Below, one piece after another: positions 1 to 11,492 of a stretch of DNA of 38,613 nucleotides; positions within the stretch are counted from its first letter, which is position 1, and every line of letters starts with the position of its first letter. The position numbers and the translations under genes are program-made. Under the pieces are notes generated by a model. That model had not been told where the DNA came from, ran no database searches, and saw nothing but the letters and a program-made list of their open reading frames with translations. Origin of the DNA: Lineolata rhizophorae (lineage: Eukaryota > Ascomycota > Dothideomycetes > Lineolatales > Lineolataceae); NCBI GenBank assembly GCA_010093515.1, contig MU001696.1, positions 1 to 38,613 of the forward strand. The letters run 5' to 3'.

Positions 1-2872
1 CCTCCACGCAAAAATGGGGTGTCTTTTTCTCGAATACACTCTGTGACGCTCGACAACCGTTCATGCAGGGTCGCCACCTCATGCAGGATCGCCACGCTCA
101 TTAAGGGAGAGTCTTCGGAGAGTTTGGCTCATCAAAGGGATTCGTACTTACCTACTCCGTAGTATTCTGCAAATTGCTAGGTAGACCTTGTGGGCTTTTG
201 GCTCACCGTTGGCTTCCAGTGAGTCACACCGATTCGCGAGACATGGCTGTTGACCGGTAGATATCATTCGTTCTACCATGATGTCTGTATCCTAGATACA
301 TCTAGGCAAGGCTTTGACCGATGTGCGGTACCATCGAGTTGGGCGGTACCGGTGCCATCCAAAATCAAGGTGCAAGCTCTCTTTGCTGCATAATGTCGCA
401 AATTTGGCCGTTCGCAACCCAAGTTCCTCGCTATACGTGCAGCCGTCTGATTAAGGTTTCGCGGGGACCATTAAAGTGGTTGCTTCTACTTCGTAAGGGC
501 TTGGAGATGGACCGTGGAGCGCGTGGCGGAACTCGCAAAGGACCGTAAAGGAGGGATGAATTTTATCGGTCTGTCCGACAACCGCTAAGTACGTTCCGGC
601 CAATTGAAGACAACAGTTCAGAGAAGAGAATGATGGGGGTGTTATCACAATTCTCCCGCGCTCGGCCCCTTGCTGTACCGTAATGGAGAAAAGTTCTTCG
701 TGGGCCGAATTATCCAAACTAGGCTTATTGGTGGCGACTCAGCAGCCTGCTTCAGACGGCCGCCTTGGACGGGCTTCAAAGCCTTGGCAGCTTTGTGCCA
801 ACTACAGTTGAGGTTGTTGGTGAGTCGCGTCTTCGGTCTATAGATGGTCTACACCCAACTAGCACTTTCCGCTCTCGCAACCGAACGTCTACGGGCACGA
901 TTCAACCTGATAGCCGTCTAAGTTGCCTCTCCATTGGGCCTACCCCATGGTGCCATCTCGGCCGCCAACAGCAAAATTCGTCGTCTTCACCTACAACTGC
1001 CGGCAGCATGGCCTGGTGAGGCTGGCTTTCACGACAATACGCACTTAGCACTCTCCTCTGACTCCCTGGTTTCTACGACGGCTGCCTAGTAGGACGGACT
1101 CACTGGACTAGATAAATTACACTTTCTCATTCGCCTAGACAAGCAACGCCACTTGAGGCACGCGGCAGACCGCGTGCTTGGACGCAGGAGGGTCAGCTCA
1201 GACTGATGTAACTGGAGTATGCATGAAGTAGTTTTCTGCGAGCCTCGTCTGATCGAGAGTTGCATTGTGGGATCGTTCCGCCGCAAAGCTGTGCTCGAGT
1301 TCAAAAATGTGTAGGGCCAGCCTGGAATAATTGGTCGGTGACTCGAACAAGCAGAGTTTTGGGGTCTGGAAACTCACGGCGAAGGACTATTTTAGTGTGA
1401 TGAATTTTGTTACGTACAGGGCAGTTCACAAGCAATGACGATCTTCGTCGAGGCGATATTTCTAGCTTAGCTCTAACGAAAACCCATAATTCAAGACAGA
1501 AGGACGTGGGCAATTCAGATGTCTCGCTATTTAACCAATGGAGAAATAATTCGCTAGTTGGAGACGGACAACCTACAACGACAAGTCAGTCTCTGTGTCA
1601 TTCAAAGTAGTCCTCTGTTTGGCCTTCTTCCGAAGCGGCCAGCCGCCACAAACAAAATCCGTTAGGCATCCATTCCCAGACTTGCAGAAGTATTTGGCAA
1701 CATGTGTCGAACCGGGTTCGGCGCCTAGTTCGGTCATGCATGCTTCGACAACGAACACCGTGTGATGTCGTAACTTGGTTGGAGGACTCTGTCGTGACGG
1801 TCTCGAAGAGCAGGCAGCCACCTGCCCTATTAGAGACGTCTTAATATGTCGTTGAAGCAGCGGTGAGACCCATTCGTAAAGTGGCTCTTGCAATAAACCC
1901 CTTCCAAAATTGCTGCGTTGGTTGACAATACCTAATTAGCTTCGTTCCTTGTCGGCGAGGGCCATCTAACATTGTCCGAGTACCCAACGTGTTTCCTTGT
2001 CCGTCCGAATTCAACTAGACGAATTTCATGCTATTTACCGGTCCAGAGTAGAACGTACTATATCTACGGTGCTTCGGGAAATGTTCCGAGGTGCTAATGC
2101 GCGAGGCTCGGAAGAAAGCCCGCCGCCTGGCCAAGTCGTAGGTCTTCCGGTTGCACGTGGGTGCTTTTAGTCGTTTGCAAAGGCTAATGTTGTCGTGGCA
2201 TAGATCGCATGTCGCAGACCTCCAACCAGCGAATGATTTCTCCGGCGGATCAACCGACAGACGGCTACATACGCCGGTAGCAAATAGTAGGAGGCCAGAC
2301 ACCTCCCCGTATTTTCGTTGAACTTACCGCGTGTGGAGGGAGCACAACGACTATAAGATTTTGAGGTATATTGTTGTTGAAAGAAGCTAAGGTAAGGAGT
2401 GAGAGTATATAGACTAACTGACAGATTCCGGTGCAGATCTGGAATAGGTAGGCCAAGTCCATTGATATTGGAAAATGGTGCTATCTGAGGCTGCACAAAT
2501 ACACACGCGGGACCCCTGTCAGGGGGTGGCAGACTAACCCTAAATAAGAGACCTCATACAAATATCAAGATCTTATTGTGATAGCTGTCGGTGATACGTT
2601 GCTCTGCAAGACTAGCGATATTGCGAGATGCACAACCTACATGTAATATGCGAATTCCGAAGTCTGCGGCTGTACGACGGGCCGAATTTGTTACTATGTA
2701 TCTAACAATTGAAAACGGCCTTTCAAGAAACGTGGCCGTCTCGGCTATCGATGACGCCCGCCGTAGTGTATACATAAAAAAACTCCGAATCCACGGACCA
2801 GGGACTCACCCATACCTAGTAGTGGCAGGCCGAGCTAGATTTGCGCTCCCTTGGACCAATTGACGACGTGAA
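1..2872. other. gene-poor region, no supported gene
   Basis: Only short open frames (under about 110 codons) occur on either strand. None shows a recognisable domain, a convincing chain of splice sites or the codon pattern of the neighbouring genes. I saw no transposase or reverse transcriptase signature and no tRNA-like T-arm. An 18-bp tandem duplication lies near the left edge. Composition is mixed and changes sharply near 2876 to a very GC-rich stretch (about 2876-2965) that probably belongs to the promoter or leader of the regulator gene to the right. Confidence 0.6.
61..96. repeat. 18-bp tandem direct repeat, two copies
   Basis: Two adjacent 18-bp units (61-78 and 79-96) read TCATGCAGGRTCGCCACS and differ at two positions. 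They lie in the gene-poor left edge, and no function is evident. Confidence 0.7.
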
Positions 2873-3070
2873 ATGATGACGCCCCGCGGGCGACGGGCCC
2901 TCGGACCCCGCGTGCCTTGGGCGAGGGGCCCCGCATCCCCAGACTTCCAAGGGCCCGGGTCTGCACAGTCCCCGGCGCTTTCCGCGGCGGCTCATCATCA
3001 CTTGGCAGCGTCTTTCCAGCGAACTCCATCCCAACCTTGGGTCTTGCTATGTTTCGGAAGACCACCACAC

Positions 3071-5788
3071 ATGTCTCTGCCAACATTGCTCTCACCACGC
3101 GACCCTCCTCCGGCATCAATCCCCCAAGCACAGAGCGCTGAAGCCGGACCGCAGCCGTCCTTGTCCAGAGGTTCACACTCTGCGGACGAGCTGCCACGAG
3201 CAACAGAGGGCGATGTCACCGTCTCCGAAAGCAACTCGTCGCCTAAAACGGTAGAAAACACTGCCCGAGGGGCTCGGCGGCGTCTACGGTGTTCAATATG
3301 CAAGCAATCCTTTTCACGGTTAGAACATTTGACCAGGCATGAACGGTCTCGTAAGTCATTCTTGTCGCCGCCTTCGCAATTGTGAGGACTTCTAATCGGG
3401 ACTACCAGATCGCAATGAGAGGCCGTTCTCCTGCAACTATTGCGACGCTCGGTTTACGCGCAAAGACTTAATCAAGACCCACAACAAACGACACCACAAA
3501 GACGTGATGCAACCGTGGCAACGCGACAACCCCGCCCATCCTGGCGAAACATCTTCCATCTCCATTTTGGACCACAGGAGTGCTCCGCCTGACGACAGCA
3601 GCTCTAGGCGCGACGGTGCAACTGAGGGTTACGGGAATGTACACCACAACCCTGGACATGTCTCCGACTGGAACTCAGCCTTTCCCTCTTCAAACAACAT
3701 CCCGCCGGCGGAGCCTGTTATCCAGCAAAACTTGTATAATGACTGGAACATGTCCTCGCTTATGGAGCCTTGCCACTCGGCGATCGACTTTGATGGTTTC
3801 CTTGCCGAAATGGAATCGAGTCACCTATCCCACGGCCCACAAGGCAACGCACCTAACCCCGTAGGCGTCCCTGTTCTGGGCCAATTACAAACCCAGATTG
3901 ATGCTCCAATGTCCCACTCTGCAGTTCCCACACCGTCCACGCCATTTGCGCGATCTTCTCCTTCGCAACCCCCAATTCAGCCTCCGCCGCCAATTTCCCG
4001 GCAAACTTCCCTCGAAATCTCACAACCCAAGCGAGTAGAGATTGGCCGGGAACTAATGAAGGTATTCTCTTCGGCGATTTCTGCAGGAATTTTTTTTTTT
4101 GAAACATGCTGATATGTATTCTCTCTAGATGGCGCCCGAGCACAGCAAATCACTTCCATCATGTCTCGCTTTCGAAGGTTATCTCACAACTTTCTTCGAT
4201 TTGGTCCTTCCCAACATTCCTTTCATTCACACTACAACGTGGCAAGCGGAACAAGCGCATCCGTCTCTTTTACTAGCAATGGCCGCTCTGGGCGCTGCCC
4301 TATGCGGCAAAGATGATATCAGTCTTAGCCTCCACCGTGTTGCCCGGCTCTCCGTTCTAAACCATGTGAGTCGTGGATTGCGGGCCGTTGTCGTTTATTT
4401 TTTTTTCGCTAATACTCGTAAGATTAAATCGTATAATTTTGGCTCGAAAGATCAACCAACATGGGTCATTCAGTCCCTCTTCTTGTCTATGTCATTCGGA
4501 ACTTGGAGCGGAAATCTCGCTCTTGCTCAGCAAGCTTTGGCATGCCAGTCCATTCTCGCTCAGGTTTGTTTCTGGCTTTTGCCTCCGTCAAGAGTTAAGC
4601 ATATTGACTAGTATCAAGCTTGTTGGATATGTCAAGAATCCCGACGACAGCTGGGCAAAACATAAGGATGATCCAGACCTGAGCTGGGAGGAATGGGTGT
4701 CCACTGAAACAATCATTAGGTGGGTTGCCCGAGCACCGGTTCCCTCCCCCTCCGTTGTAGAGGATCTAACGGCACTAGGACAAAACTAGTTGTGTACGTC
4801 TTCTTCGGCAACCTAAATGTGGCTTGTAACGTCCCTCCTGCGTTGCTGAATTCGGAGGTGAATATATCACTTCCTTCCAGCGAATGCGAGTGGCTGGCGC
4901 CAACCCCAGAGGCGTGGATTCAAAAGCGAAAGTATCCAGAGGGACGCTCAACCTCATTTAGTGATGCACTAGAAAGTCACATGTCTCACAACGAGGATCG
5001 AGTGGTCAAGTGCAGCGCTTTCGGATCCTTGGTCATGCTCCACGCAATCCTACAACAGATATGGCATATCAGACAGCATAACCCTACTCGAAACAGTCCC
5101 GAACAGATCCTATCCTTCGAACTTGCGCTAGGGAAATGGAAGATTGCATTTGAGAACAATCCGGAATCATCACTCTCTGCAGCCAATCCTCATTTCTGGC
5201 TTGCCTTAAGCTCGCACGTTCTGCTAGCTTCCGCATACACCAGGGTGTATACGATCATTGGCCGGATCAGGCTATCGACGATCATTCATGACGCTGATGT
5301 CGTAGCTGGAGTCATGCGTACCTCCATCAAAGAAATTCCGAGGTCACCAGGCAGTGTGAATGCGGCGCTACACGCCGTTTATGCACTTTTCCTTCCCATC
5401 AGGCTCGGCAGAATCTGGACAAATCAGAGCGACTCTGGAGCTTGCAGCTTGCACCCTTACACTTTCTGTTCCATGCAGCTATGTAGGTGAGGCCTAATAT
5501 AGTACCTCACCTGTGTTGGCTAATCATATCACAGGCGTGTTTGTCAGCAACTGGCTCGAATTGCTCAATTTGACAGAGAAGTCCAGCTGGACGCACGATG
5601 AACAACAAATCGTTGCTCTTGCAGAATCGCTCACTGAAGAGGTTACTCTGAGCGCTGCGGATTCCGAAAAGCCATTGCATGTAAAGCTTTTTTATGCATG
5701 GGCGGATTTATTTAGAAGCTCGCGCGACTGGGGAATTACTCCCATTCTTAGGGATGCGATGATACAGTGCGGAGACAGTTCTAAGTGA
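3071..5788 (+). CDS. C2H2 zinc-finger transcription factor with fungal-specific regulatory domain
   Basis: Probable nuclear pathway regulator of about 789 residues. The seven exons I infer are 3071-3350, 3409-4061, 4129-4365, 4423-4563, 4619-4719, 4779-5482 and 5535-5788, with introns of 52-67 bp. Two CX2CX12HX3H fingers are visible: C74/C77/H90/H94 and C102/C105/H118/H122. The first intron splits the codon of H94. A Ser/Pro-rich linker follows. From about residue 312 comes a fungal_trans-type region (LAFEGYLTTFFD, PTWVIQSLFLSM, LNSEVNISLPSSECEWLA, RDWGITPIL near the end). The start at 3071 is the last in-frame ATG before the fingers. An in-frame ATG at 2873 would add 66 residues. The reading frame through about 5405-5482 looks unlike the family (see findings). 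The 4366-4422 and 4564-4618 introns were chosen for phase and are the least certain. Its position beside metabolic genes suggests it controls them; that is inference. Confidence 0.85.
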
Positions 5789-6763
5789 CATGAACAGCAC
5801 TCAATTCATCGACCAACTTCGGCGAGATGTACTGCTTTAGCATACCCAAAAAAAAGGTGGTGTGACACTACCGTAGCTGGTGTGCAAGGGACACTGCAGC
5901 GGCTAGCCTCGTTGCCAAATTCACGACGCAGAGATTTGGTTACGCTCCATTGGCCTATCCACGACGCTGATGCCTTTTGGTTTGGCAATCTTTAACGACA
6001 TTTACGAATCGCGATTCCTACGTCAACTAGACCAGGTCATACTACAAGGGACAGGCCAACCTGATCTCTCAATGGTACTATTAGGTCAAAAAGAATGACC
6101 ATGGGCCAGACGATTATACTGGTATTTAAATCGGTAGATTGGGTTTGGAAGATTCGATCTGGGCCAATTAGATTCATCTCTACGTTCTAATCTAGCGGCT
6201 CAGAGGTCCGAATTTTTGGTAGAGGAAAGGGGAAGGGGAAAGGAGGAAGATGGAGGGTGCGAGAGGGGAAATGCCATTAAGAGTGATATTAATGACACTA
6301 ATTCTCATCAACAACCTACTTATTGATAAATTTAGGTATGTTGTTAGTTAGGTTACGTCAATGGCTTGCGGTCACCAACTTCAGGTTTGCCTCATGGCGG
6401 AGCATCAATACTTATGACTTGACCATGATTATATGGCGAAACTGACATCTTGGTAGGTTTGATTGATATCTATCAATTTGGCTCGTCTAGATAGGTTTCC
6501 AAATCAAGTCCATGATCCGATCGATCTTATCTCTGGAAAACTTTGAAATAGCGAGCATGACAAACCTGGGGACGTTCCGATTGGTCAATGCCAACTTCAT
6601 GTCATAGTGAGCTTGTCGGACCTAGATAACGCTCTCAGGGACATACTAGAAATACTGCATACGTACGTTGGACATCGCCACTAATCAATGCTTCGCCTAT
6701 CACCTTTCATTGTCTCATCAGATATTCCGCCCCTGCCAAGCCACGAAACTGCGTGACCATCAC
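5789..6763. other. intergenic, convergent gene ends
   Basis: This lies between the regulator (+) and the hydrolase (-), which converge here. No gene is supported. A purine-rich tract lies at about 6225-6275. The stretch 6290-6500 is AT-richer, with GATAGAT/GATATC-like words. It probably holds the 3' untranslated regions of both neighbours. Confidence 0.6.
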
Positions 6764-7651
6764 TTACAGTGACGCCTTTGGCGAGTCCCCAACATTAGTG
6801 TCTTCCAAGAAGCACTGCACGAACCGATTGTACGCGGGTATATTTTGTATGAATTGAAGATGGCCAGCGCTGGGCATCTTGAGGTAGCTCGAGTTTCGAA
6901 TGAATGTGGCCATGCGGTCGTGGGTTTCTGGCGGTATCCAGTCGTCATGGTCGCCAGTGACAATCCAGACGATCGGCGCGTCCTTGCTCTCGCCCCTTAC
7001 TGGGAGATGCTTGAAGGTCTCGGCTGTCCAGATCGGCTCACGCGTCCACATCGTCATCCACGCGCCCAGGAAATCGTCCCAGGACTGTCGCGGGTGTGTT
7101 TCCTCCCACTCCTTTTGCGCGCGCGCGAAGAACTCCCCGACCATGGGAATGCCCATCACCCTCTCCGCATCGGCGTTCCTGTAATCGTCCAGCGCCGAAT
7201 AGAGAAATGCGCGTTCCACCCGATCGTGGTGACCATACGCCAGCAAGGACCAGCCCATCATAGTCCCTTCTGACCAAGACACGATCGAAACCTTGGGTAT
7301 CGACAACGCGTCGAGGAAACCCGCGATGTCGCCAGCAACCTTCGGGTAAGTGAGCTCTCTGTCGTCGAACGGAGATCGGCCATGGCCCGGGAGGTCGAGC
7401 ACGATGACGGTATAATCTTTTTCTAAGAACTCCACCTGCGGGGCGTTCCATTCGGAGCTGCTAACGCCGCCGTGGAGCAGCAGGACCGGCGCTTTGCCCG
7501 CTCGCAGACTTCGCTCAAGGGGCACGCCGAAGATGGCATGCCACAACCTGACACCGCGTGCGTTCTTCACCAGCCCTTGCTGCAGCGCCTTGGACAGGTC
7601 CAGCTTTGGGGTAGGCGGAAAGACGAGCCATGGGAGGACTTCTTTCGGCAT
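6764..7651 (-). CDS. alpha/beta hydrolase
   Basis: Single-exon gene of 295 residues. The fold is clear: an oxyanion segment LLLHGG (H60), a strand/turn LDLPGHGRS (about 85-93), the nucleophile elbow SWSEG with S127, an acid in TGDHDDWIP (D236 or D237) and a catalytic histidine in SAGHLQF (H264). These form the Ser-Asp-His triad of alpha/beta hydrolases acting on esters, lactones or C-C bonds. The substrate cannot be read from sequence. I chose the ATG at 7651; the frame is open a little upstream but without an ATG. There is no signal peptide, so the enzyme is probably cytosolic. The stop codon overlaps a perfect splice-donor word (GTAAGT), but no good downstream exon was found. It is transcribed in the same direction as FMO1, and a tandem GATGGGG array lies about 240-360 bp upstream of its start. 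Confidence 0.9.
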   Translation of the reverse strand: MPKEVLPWLVFPPTPKLDLSKALQQGLVKNARGVRLWHAIFGVPLERSLRAGKAPVLLLHGGVSSSEWNAPQVEFLEKDYTVIVLDLPGHGRSPFDDRELTYPKVAGDIAGFLDALSIPKVSIVSWSEGTMMGWSLLAYGHHDRVERAFLYSALDDYRNADAERVMGIPMVGEFFARAQKEWEETHPRQSWDDFLGAWMTMWTREPIWTAETFKHLPVRGESKDAPIVWIVTGDHDDWIPPETHDRMATFIRNSSYLKMPSAGHLQFIQNIPAYNRFVQCFLEDTNVGDSPKASL

Positions 7652-9085
7652 GTTGGCTGGCAAGCAGATGCGAATTAAGGAACTAGTCAACTTCCACCAG
7701 GTCCAAACCAGGTCCAAAATAAAAACAAAAAAAACAAAAGGTTTGATTAAACTCTAGGGCGCAGTGGTCCTTGGAGTCGAGGCCTCGAGGTCGACCTATA
7801 ACGTACAGAGTCATCCTTTTCATTTCCAAAGTCATGTGGGTGGTAGTCGCATTCCGCTCTAGAACCGATCCCTAGTGACGGCTAATGCCGATGGGGCCGG
7901 ACAAGACCGATGGGGTTTGACAGGGCCGATGGGGTTGGGCAGGGGTTAACTGGGTTCGACAAGGGTCGGTGGGGTTGATGGGGTTGGACAGATTCGATGG
8001 GGTCGATGGGGGATCGCCGGACGCGCAGCGGGCGCTATGCCTGATACGGCAAAAATGGCTTCCGAATCCCGGTCGCGGTGGCCAAGTCCCCTGTGCAACT
8101 TTTTCTCCACTCACTAGGTACAGTGCGGAGTACATCGTTGGTGGATTTGACAAAATGCTCTTCCCATGTGAACTTGGTGGATCTTAGCGGGGAAATCCCC
8201 TCACGCACTTTGTGGGGCCTTTCCTGTATTGATGTGGGGTCGAGGTTCTGGATCGGCTTCATTTGCAGATCTGGTTGCTGGCGGCTTTTTCAAATGGAAT
8301 AGAAAATTCGTGAAAAAAAAGAAAAAATGGGAAAGGAAATTCCTCTATTGTGTTTCTAAAGTTTAGTCTCTAGTTAGGCTAGCTAGCATAGCTCGGGAGC
8401 GCAACCATTGCCGTCGACTGTTCAGGGAGCTGTAGTTCAATCTTTTCAAAATCACGTCTCTCACATTGCAGAGTGCAATTTCCTCAATTCATTGCTTCAA
8501 TTGAGCCATATGAAGACGTGTAGATGAGCGGAAAAAAATGATTGTGGACTCTCAAAGCTGCTGTAGCCCAGGTTGATTTGGTCTTGGAGTTGCGGGACAC
8601 TTCTGTTCTGCTGTGTGGCGGGGAGATAGTTCCTTCAGTATACTTGCGCCTCCTGAGATTATCACATGTTGCAAGATGGAGGAACTATCCTGTAAAACAT
8701 CTTAGGCATGTGCGAGCGAAGAAAACCAATTGCAGTTGTCTAACATACAGAAATCTCAATTTGTACATTGTTGTTCGCCCAACTGTAGGCCATTGTAGCA
8801 GAAAGGCGCGGCAGTAAGTAGTCTATGAGCTCGTCTAATTCCATTCCAGAGATTTGAAATGTTGTGACTCGAAAGCTTCTCACCTTCCACGTTCGCATCG
8901 TTACTGATGCTTCATACACACTTGGGAATTAACGCATTGAGAATAACGAACTATTTAATTTCCGCTCGTCAGCCTTTAAAGCCGGCCTTTATAAATAAAT
9001 TGAACCTCCCGCCTGCCACTTCTGTGTCCGAAATAAGACTCCATGGACCGAGGTATAACAGTTGGCAATGACACTGGACCGACAT
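7652..9085. other. intergenic / upstream region of the hydrolase gene
   Basis: No supported gene. Contents: an A-rich tract (about 7715-7742), the GATGGGG minisatellite (7888-8011), an A-rich tract near 8310-8340 and some short open frames without recognisable domains (for example 8035-8262 on the minus strand). The right part is the 3' side of FMO1. Confidence 0.6.
7888..8011. repeat. 19-bp imperfect minisatellite containing GATGGGG
   Basis: Three clean 19-bp units start at 7888, 7907 and 7926 (consensus CCGATGGGGNNNGRCARGR). They are followed by more degenerate copies to about 8011. The exact word GATGGGG occurs six times, at 7890, 7909, 7928, 7977, 7996 and 8005. The array sits about 237-360 bp upstream of the hydrolase start codon, so it may be regulatory or a simple repeat expansion. 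Confidence 0.8.
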
Positions 9086-10623
9086 CTAGAGCTTCGCTTG
9101 CAGGGAGGCATTCCCGTTGAACAACTTCTTTGCGTCTTCATCCTTGAAGTCGTTGATCCGATGGTTCACTTCCGGCGGGGGTACATTGGTTGCAATGTAC
9201 TCCGAGCCAGTTTCGATGGCCTCCGCAGCGATGTCAAACTCCTCGTATGCGTATTTTTGTGGGCTATGGGAAAACAGCCAGCCTGGAATTGGCATCGACA
9301 CGGTTTCAGGCTGTCGCTTGACAAGGTCCCAATCCGTTTTGTGCCAGATGTCTCGCGTTTCAAGCCCCATTCGCTGAGCCAAGGAAGCTCGGGCATGTCT
9401 AAATAAAGACGTTAGTGTGAGTTAAAAAACAAACGACTTGACGAGAATAGGTTTGCGCCACTTGCTCACCTCAGCTTTTCGCACACTTGCAGTCCTAGCG
9501 GCACCCTCTGCTTTCCGGCCAATTCCAAACAGACGGCAATTGTCGCACCGTCTTCAATTGCCTGACCAGCCCCTTGACCAGATGTGGGAACGAAGGGGTG
9601 CGCGGCATCGCCAAGGACAATCATTCGGTGGTGTTTTGATGTCCAGGTGGGAAGCGCATCTCGCCAAGCTAGTTTATGATCGAAAATCTGATCTGAAGGG
9701 GTATACTTAATGACTTCATGGATCCTTGAATCCCAACCTTTTGTGTAGTTGAGAGCATCTTCAACTTTCCCCGGTTGTGTCCATGACTCGTTCACGTCAA
9801 ATGTGTCTTTGTGAGTGACCGTCCACATGACGATCTTCTTTTGAGAGCACGTTCCGTAAATGGCATGCATGTTGGGCCCGATAAAAGTTTCCATTTTGTC
9901 GTGATCGCCTTCCAGGAGGAATTGAAGCTTTGGATTGTCCTTGATCAGGTCCGCGTTATACCAAGCCCGAAAAGCGGCGTATCCCGTGGGATACGGGCGA
10001 TCCTTCAAGCCAGTAATAGTGCCGCGCGCCTTTGAATGTACTCCATCGCAAGCAAGGATGCAGTCGGCAGTGATTTTGCGGCCATTGGCAATGATGCCTG
10101 CCTCGTTCTCGTTTTCGAAGACGTCGGTTACACGGACGCCGAAGTGAATTGGAATTCCAAGCGTTCGACAGTAATCCGCAAACAATCTCATCAGTAACGG
10201 TCGCGGGGCGAGGTAGCCGGAGTAGCTGGTATAGCCATCCATAGGCTGACGGAAGAGGACCTCGCCGCTATCGTGTCTGTGGATGACGTTCACGACGTAT
10301 TGGCCAGCGTGGGGTATAATTTGCTCTTGGATTCTGCCATTGTCCCATCCCGCAACAACCTGCGCCGCGTTCGGGGAAAGCCCGATCATATCGCCTACAT
10401 TTAATGTCAGTCAAGAGCTAGATTTGTTGCTGTCACTTGGAGTCTAACCCAACGTTGATACATCAGCGTTCTGCTCGTAGATTACAACCTGGTGCCCTTT
10501 TCGGTGGCACTCTATCGCTGCCACGGCGCCAGCGTAACCTAGGCCAATGATTATGACCTTGATTCCGCTGGAGCCCGGATAGGCTTTGCCCTGAGGCCCG
10601 CTCCCTTTCGTTGTAGTCTTCAT
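9086..10623 (-). CDS. FAD-dependent monooxygenase (group A, salicylate hydroxylase-like), FMO1
   Basis: Flavoprotein aromatic hydroxylase-type enzyme of 470 residues. Exons on the minus strand are 10623-10449, 10394-9470 and 9398-9086, with introns of 54 and 71 bp. The FAD Rossmann motif GLGYAG is at residues 27-32, with E50 ending the second strand (ribose binding). The DG motif CDGVHS (D175-G176) contacts FAD and NADPH in this class. The GD motif LGDAAHP (G320-D321) precedes a typical [13 protein letters not shown] stretch. Such enzymes hydroxylate aromatic or other small substrates with NAD(P)H and O2; the true substrate is unknown. The first exon supplies only the first strand of the FAD fold. 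The gene shares its promoter region with the divergent MFS transporter and is a paralogue of the gene at 18776-20410, sharing two intron positions. Confidence 0.93.
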
Positions 10624-11492
10624 CTTCCGAGGGCTCGTCGATTGGTCTCTCGCATTGAGTTCTTTCGGGACTTCGGCTCAATCGAGTTTTCAGAACAAGT
10701 TTCAATGGGCAGTTGAATCACGGACAGAGCAACATACAAGCGCTTAAAAAAGAGCAAGCTAACCGAGCGGGTACATATAAACAGAGAAAATGCTACAGAA
10801 TTCGGAACCGGAGATGCTTGGGCGCCGACGACAGGGGTGGTCCCTTGAGTACGGCATCCTGAATGCAATACAAACCGACTCCCAGGTCGACGACGAAGGT
10901 GTCGGGGTCATGGGGCATTGTGGGGCCACGGGCTTGACGGGTCACATTTTGGAGAAGTGGACTATGGTTGCGCTCTGGCCACCAGCGACTACGTGCTGCA
11001 ATTACTTCCGTGTGGCTCTCTCAATCAAGGGATGGGGGTGAAAGGGGGGGCGTGAGGTTCGCTGGGGTTTGCGCTGACCCGACGGTCACGTGATAGATAG
11101 GCACTGTCTACGCGGCCTAGTGCCCCAGCCACCGAAGCCCGGTGGGGACAAGCTAGCCACTCAAACCTGGACCACGCACGAGCTGCTCAAATCTGCATAG
11201 CAAAAGCCACCTCATGGTGGCAAGAACTGGGACCACGGTGCGGGGCCCCGCACTGGGGTTTGGGGAGCGGGTCCCCGAACTCAGACCTGGCCGGTCGGGG
11301 TCATGGGACTAGCCCGATAGAACGGAATGTCGCACACCAGGAGTAGCTGCATAGAACGCCCATAAGGTATCCTCGGGACTCATTAGAATCGGCGCATCCC
11401 CAGAACCCTTGTCAGCCGTTCTTGTCCTCTACCGCTCTTCACTTTCTATTTTCTCTGCTCCCACTCTAGAGCACTTGCTTGTTTCAGTCAAC
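10624..11492. promoter_or_regulatory. divergent promoter between FMO1 and MFS transporter
   Basis: About 870 bp separates two divergently transcribed start codons, so it probably drives both. Visible candidate sites are the E-box-type palindrome TCACGTGA at 11086-11093 and the perfect 16-bp palindrome GTGCGGGGCCCCGCAC at 11238-11253. TGGGGTTT words lie at about 11064 and 11254. The stretch just before the transporter ATG is pyrimidine-rich, as is common in fungal leaders. The sites are seen in the sequence; their function is inferred. Confidence 0.65.

Noticed and set aside
1573-1893. 106-codon minus-strand frame in the left gene-poor region
   Set aside because: No motif, no splice support, expected length for random frames.
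5327-5408. An intron in the regulator ending at the pyrimidine-rich acceptor near 5413
   Set aside because: It would remove a segment (SVNAALHAVYALFLPIRLG) that matches the family well, and it lacks a good donor.
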